Positions 4,071-6,557 of a DNA stretch of 6,557 nt are shown piece after piece (the stretch's first letter is position 1; every line of letters begins with the position of its first letter). The stretch is from Phycisphaerales bacterium UBA3158 (lineage in GTDB: Bacteria; Planctomycetota; Phycisphaerae; Phycisphaerales; SM1A02): assembly GCA_002364555.1 (NCBI GenBank), contig DEYM01000038.1:17371-23927 (forward strand). The letters run 5' to 3'. The notes beneath the pieces were generated by a model. That model was not told the origin of the DNA. It searched no databases and saw only the letters and a list, made by a program, of their open reading frames with translations. The position numbers were made by a program, and so were the translations under genes.

Positions 4071-6557
4071 ATGTCAGCCGCTCATGATCCGAGGTCTCGC
4101 ATATGGAGTCTTCGACTGTCCAAGGTCCGCCAATCATCCCGTCTGCGTTTGATCATTCTCGTGTCGATCGCCTGCATTCTCCTTGTGGGTGCGGTGGTGA
4201 CATGGGTCCTGCTGCGCCCCAACGTCATGGCCTCCTTCGCCGCCGATGCGATCGAGGAGCTCCTTGGCGGCGAGGTGACCTTCGAGGAGGCCCAGTGGAT
4301 CGGATCCGATCTTCTGGAGATCCAGGGATTCGAATTGAGGGCACCAGGGCTTCCGGGACCGGAAGGTCTGATCGCGAGCATCGGCTCGCTGGTTCTCAAA
4401 CTGGATCCATCCGGCCTGTGGAGCGGCGACGTCCTTCGTGACGTGACCATCGACAGTGCTCTTCTGAGAATTGCCGAGGATCGAACCAACCAATGGTCGT
4501 ACAACCTGGACAGGCTGGACTCGACGGCCGAGGGGGGTGGCGATGCCAGTCTGCCTGACGTGGCCATCACCGGTATCCGACTCGAGATGGGGACCTTCGA
4601 TCCATCGACCCCCGACAGTTGGGAGATCGTCGGATCGGCCGGCTTCATCGGCATGGCTGGAAACGATCCGTCGACGGATGAATTCAGATTCGAACTGACG
4701 AAGCTCAACAGCGATGAGGATGATGAGTTCGTCACCGTGATAGGCGGCATCGACAGTTCCCGTGATCGTCTCTCGCTTCAGGTCGATGGTGTGTCCCTGA
4801 CGGAGCAGCTCCGGAGCCTGATGCCTGCGATGAAGGTCCAGGAGATCTGGGATGCGTTCGATCTCCAGGGTTCTCTTGGACTCATCGATGCCGTCTTCGA
4901 ACGCGGGAGTTCTCCCCAGATGTCCCTGGCGCTCGAGGACGTGAACCTCATCCTGCCTCCCGATCTCTTTGATGAGGATCCATGGTCGCACTACCGCGCC
5001 GGCGAGATCACCGAGGTCGCCGCTTCACCGAGGTTGCATGTCAACAAGGGGGCTATTCGTTTCACGGGCGATTCTTTTCATCTCGAGGATCTGGACGGCT
5101 ATCTCCTCGGTCAGGAGGGCGTTCACGATGTCACCTCGGTTCCCTATGTGATCAATCTGGATGTTGAATCGCTTCCGCAGATGGATGCGATCGGCAAGGT
5201 CGATGATCTGCAGTCCATTCTCGAACGAACGCCCTTCAGTCTGGAGATCTCGACCGAGGGATTCCATTTCGAGGAGGGTGGAGGTGCGGATCTTCCGGGC
5301 GAAGTGGCCGAGATATTCGACCTCTTCGGAGTCGAGGTCTGCACGGTCGATATCACGCTTCGATTCTCGCGAGCAGAGTCCGAGTCCGCTTCTGCTCCGG
5401 CCCGGCCGGTCACGTTCACAGGCGAGATGACCATCGACAAGGCCGCCGGGGCTTTCAGGCGATTCGCGTATCCGCTTCACAATCTCAGGGCCGAGATCGA
5501 ATTCGACGACGCGACGATCTATCTCAACAGCCTTGTGGCCAACGGCTCGGGAGAGAGCGTCGTGATGATGCGCGGAGAGGTGTCCTCCGTCGCGCAGCCG
5601 AGCGTGGACATGCATCTGGAATCAATCAATCTGCCGCTCGATGCGGCCTTGATCGATGCCATGCCACGCGGTGCCAAGAAGATGATGCGGTCGCTCTTCG
5701 GCAAGCATGGTGGTACGACGACCGTGCCACCCAATGGATACGTCGGAGATCATGAGCTGGTGGAGCTCGACCTCGACCTCCATCGCGAAGAGGGCGATGG
5801 CAAGGAGACGTTCCTGTCGGGCTACATCAACTTCGAAGAACTGAAGATCACGGCAGACGATTTTCCGTATCCAATCGATCTCGCGGCAGGTCGGATTCAC
5901 TGGCATGACAGTCGGCTCGATCTTGAGAACACGACTGGTGACGGGCCTGTGGAGATGCTGACCCACGGAGGTGGAGTCGGGACGATTCAAGGCAACATAC
6001 GTCTGCCTGAGATCGATCGGAAGGCGACTGGTGAGCTGGATCTCGTCGTTCGTGGGGACACGATCAACGAGGAACTGCTCGAGGCGCTCGACGAGCTGGC
6101 TCCCGAGGAAGTGGAGATCCTGAGGAATCTCGGCCTCGAGGGCACGCTCGACTACGCCGGCAAGGTGTCGATCGTCACGGGTGGCGGCACGGGCTACGAC
6201 CTCGTGATGATGCTCGAGGATGGAAGTGTCGAGCCCCTCGACGCGTTGGCCTCCAACTTCGGCCTGTCGGGGCCGGTGTGGCCCGAGGATTTCAGGCTTG
6301 AGAACATGGACGCCTCGATGATCGTCAGGCGTGGCCAGGTGCTCATCGAGTCGATGAGCGGTCGTAACGAGCTGACTTCCATGGAACTCGAGGGGCACAT
6401 CAAGTCGCGTCCGGTTCCGGATCTGGATCTGTCGCTTGTGATCGATCGCCTTCCCCTGAGTGAGCGAGCGATCGAATCAGGTGTCCTGTTCGCGTCCAGC
6501 GAACAGGAGACCGTTCGCGAGATCTGGAACAAGTGGAACGGTCGGGGGACGATTTCA
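4071..6557 (+). CDS. AsmA/TamB-like membrane-anchored envelope protein (3' end outside window)
   Basis: One frame stays open from the ATG at 4071 to the last base, 829 codons without a stop. The start MSAAHDPRSRIWSLRLSKVR is basic, followed by a single hydrophobic helix at about 26-48 (LRLIILVSIACILLVGAVV), giving a cytoplasmic N-terminus and a periplasmic body. After the helix comes a pattern typical of AsmA, TamB and YhdP relatives: a short amphipathic stretch, LLGGEVTFEEAQWIG, then LEIQGFELRAPG, SIGSLVLKLDPSGLWSGDVLRDVTI and DSALLRIAED. This is the 'layer, strand, gene-cluster of beta repeats' style of proteins that form long grooves for lipid transfer to, or homeostasis of, the outer membrane. 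The rest is acidic, beta-rich, repetitive in texture and has no enzyme motif. Related proteins often exceed 1000 residues, so much may be missing. Family assignment is by pattern, not search; a generic large exported protein is the alternative. Confidence 0.8.
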   Translation, partial: MSAAHDPRSRIWSLRLSKVRQSSRLRLIILVSIACILLVGAVVTWVLLRPNVMASFAADAIEELLGGEVTFEEAQWIGSDLLEIQGFELRAPGLPGPEGLIASIGSLVLKLDPSGLWSGDVLRDVTIDSALLRIAEDRTNQWSYNLDRLDSTAEGGGDASLPDVAITGIRLEMGTFDPSTPDSWEIVGSAGFIGMAGNDPSTDEFRFELTKLNSDEDDEFVTVIGGIDSSRDRLSLQVDGVSLTEQLRSLMPAMKVQEIWDAFDLQGSLGLIDAVFERGSSPQMSLALEDVNLILPPDLFDEDPWSHYRAGEITEVAASPRLHVNKGAIRFTGDSFHLEDLDGYLLGQEGVHDVTSVPYVINLDVESLPQMDAIGKVDDLQSILERTPFSLEISTEGFHFEEGGGADLPGEVAEIFDLFGVEVCTVDITLRFSRAESESASAPARPVTFTGEMTIDKAAGAFRRFAYPLHNLRAEIEFDDATIYLNSLVANGSGESVVMMRGEVSSVAQPSVDMHLESINLPLDAALIDAMPRGAKKMMRSLFGKHGGTTTVPPNGYVGDHELVELDLDLHREEGDGKETFLSGYINFEELKITADDFPYPIDLAAGRIHWHDSRLDLENTTGDGPVEMLTHGGGVGTIQGNIRLPEIDRKATGELDLVVRGDTINEELLEALDELAPEEVEILRNLGLEGTLDYAGKVSIVTGGGTGYDLVMMLEDGSVEPLDALASNFGLSGPVWPEDFRLENMDASMIVRRGQVLIESMSGRNELTSMELEGHIKSRPVPDLDLSLVIDRLPLSERAIESGVLFASSEQETVREIWNKWNGRGTIS

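Noticed and set aside
4067..4072. TACAAT as the -10 box of the AsmA-like gene
   Set aside because: It overlaps the start codon, so transcription would begin inside the gene. The only later in-frame starts (TTG at 4149, GTG at 4161) would cut into the membrane anchor.
4134..6398. Three long minus-strand open frames (4134-4991, 5025-5615, 5622-6398)
   Set aside because: They lie in the exact codon-aligned antisense of the AsmA-like gene. They are open because the sense gene rarely uses TTA, CTA or TCA codons. Their translations lack any family motif and have a low-complexity, His/Arg/Asp-rich look.
1..6557. CRISPR array, transposon ends, tRNA or phage genes
   Set aside because: No regularly spaced repeats, terminal inverted repeats, cloverleaf-like segments or mobile-element proteins were seen on either strand.

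Overview
The window is about 58% G+C by a sampled count and densely coded. It carries five complete or nearly complete genes plus a fragment at the left edge, with no gap longer than 55 bases between genes. It reads as an ordinary chromosomal stretch of a Gram-negative (two-membrane) bacterium. The best guess is a Planctomycetota/Phycisphaerae-like lineage, because of the RuvC sequence style (for example RTAILMGHARGV), the large AsmA-like envelope protein, the scarcity of good Shine-Dalgarno sites and the scattering of biosynthetic genes. That assignment is inference from feel, not from a search.

Layout from left to right: (1) the C-terminal 68 residues of an unrecognised protein on +, ending at 207. 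(2) A minus-strand pair, an ABC-transporter ATPase of the LolD/MacB type (1458 to 715) followed 9 nt later by ruvC, the Holliday-junction resolvase (705 to 193). (3) trpE, anthranilate synthase component I, on + (1504-3102). (4) A minus-strand NAD(P)-dependent extended SDR (epimerase/dehydratase or DFR/HpnA-like reductase; 4016 to 3093). (5) A long + strand reading frame from 4071 running open off the right edge (829 codons so far), a membrane-anchored AsmA/TamB-like envelope protein.

The strands alternate, so the window has two convergent junctions and two divergent ones. Both convergent junctions overlap at the stop codons (15 and 10 bp) and leave no room for an intergenic terminator. Both divergent junctions are very short (45 and 54 bp). 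In three of the four divergent starts a TAnnnT hexamer sits 6-7 nt before the ATG, the geometry of leaderless transcription, although short purine runs in the same place could also act as Shine-Dalgarno sites.

The genes do not form one pathway: recombination (ruvC), lipoprotein/envelope export (ABC ATPase, AsmA-like), tryptophan synthesis (trpE) and a sugar/lipid-type reductase. I found no CRISPR array, transposon, tRNA, rRNA or phage signature, and no convincing novel multi-gene system. The most unusual whole-window signal is a strong excess of the palindrome GATC (about 119 by hand count against roughly 25 expected).
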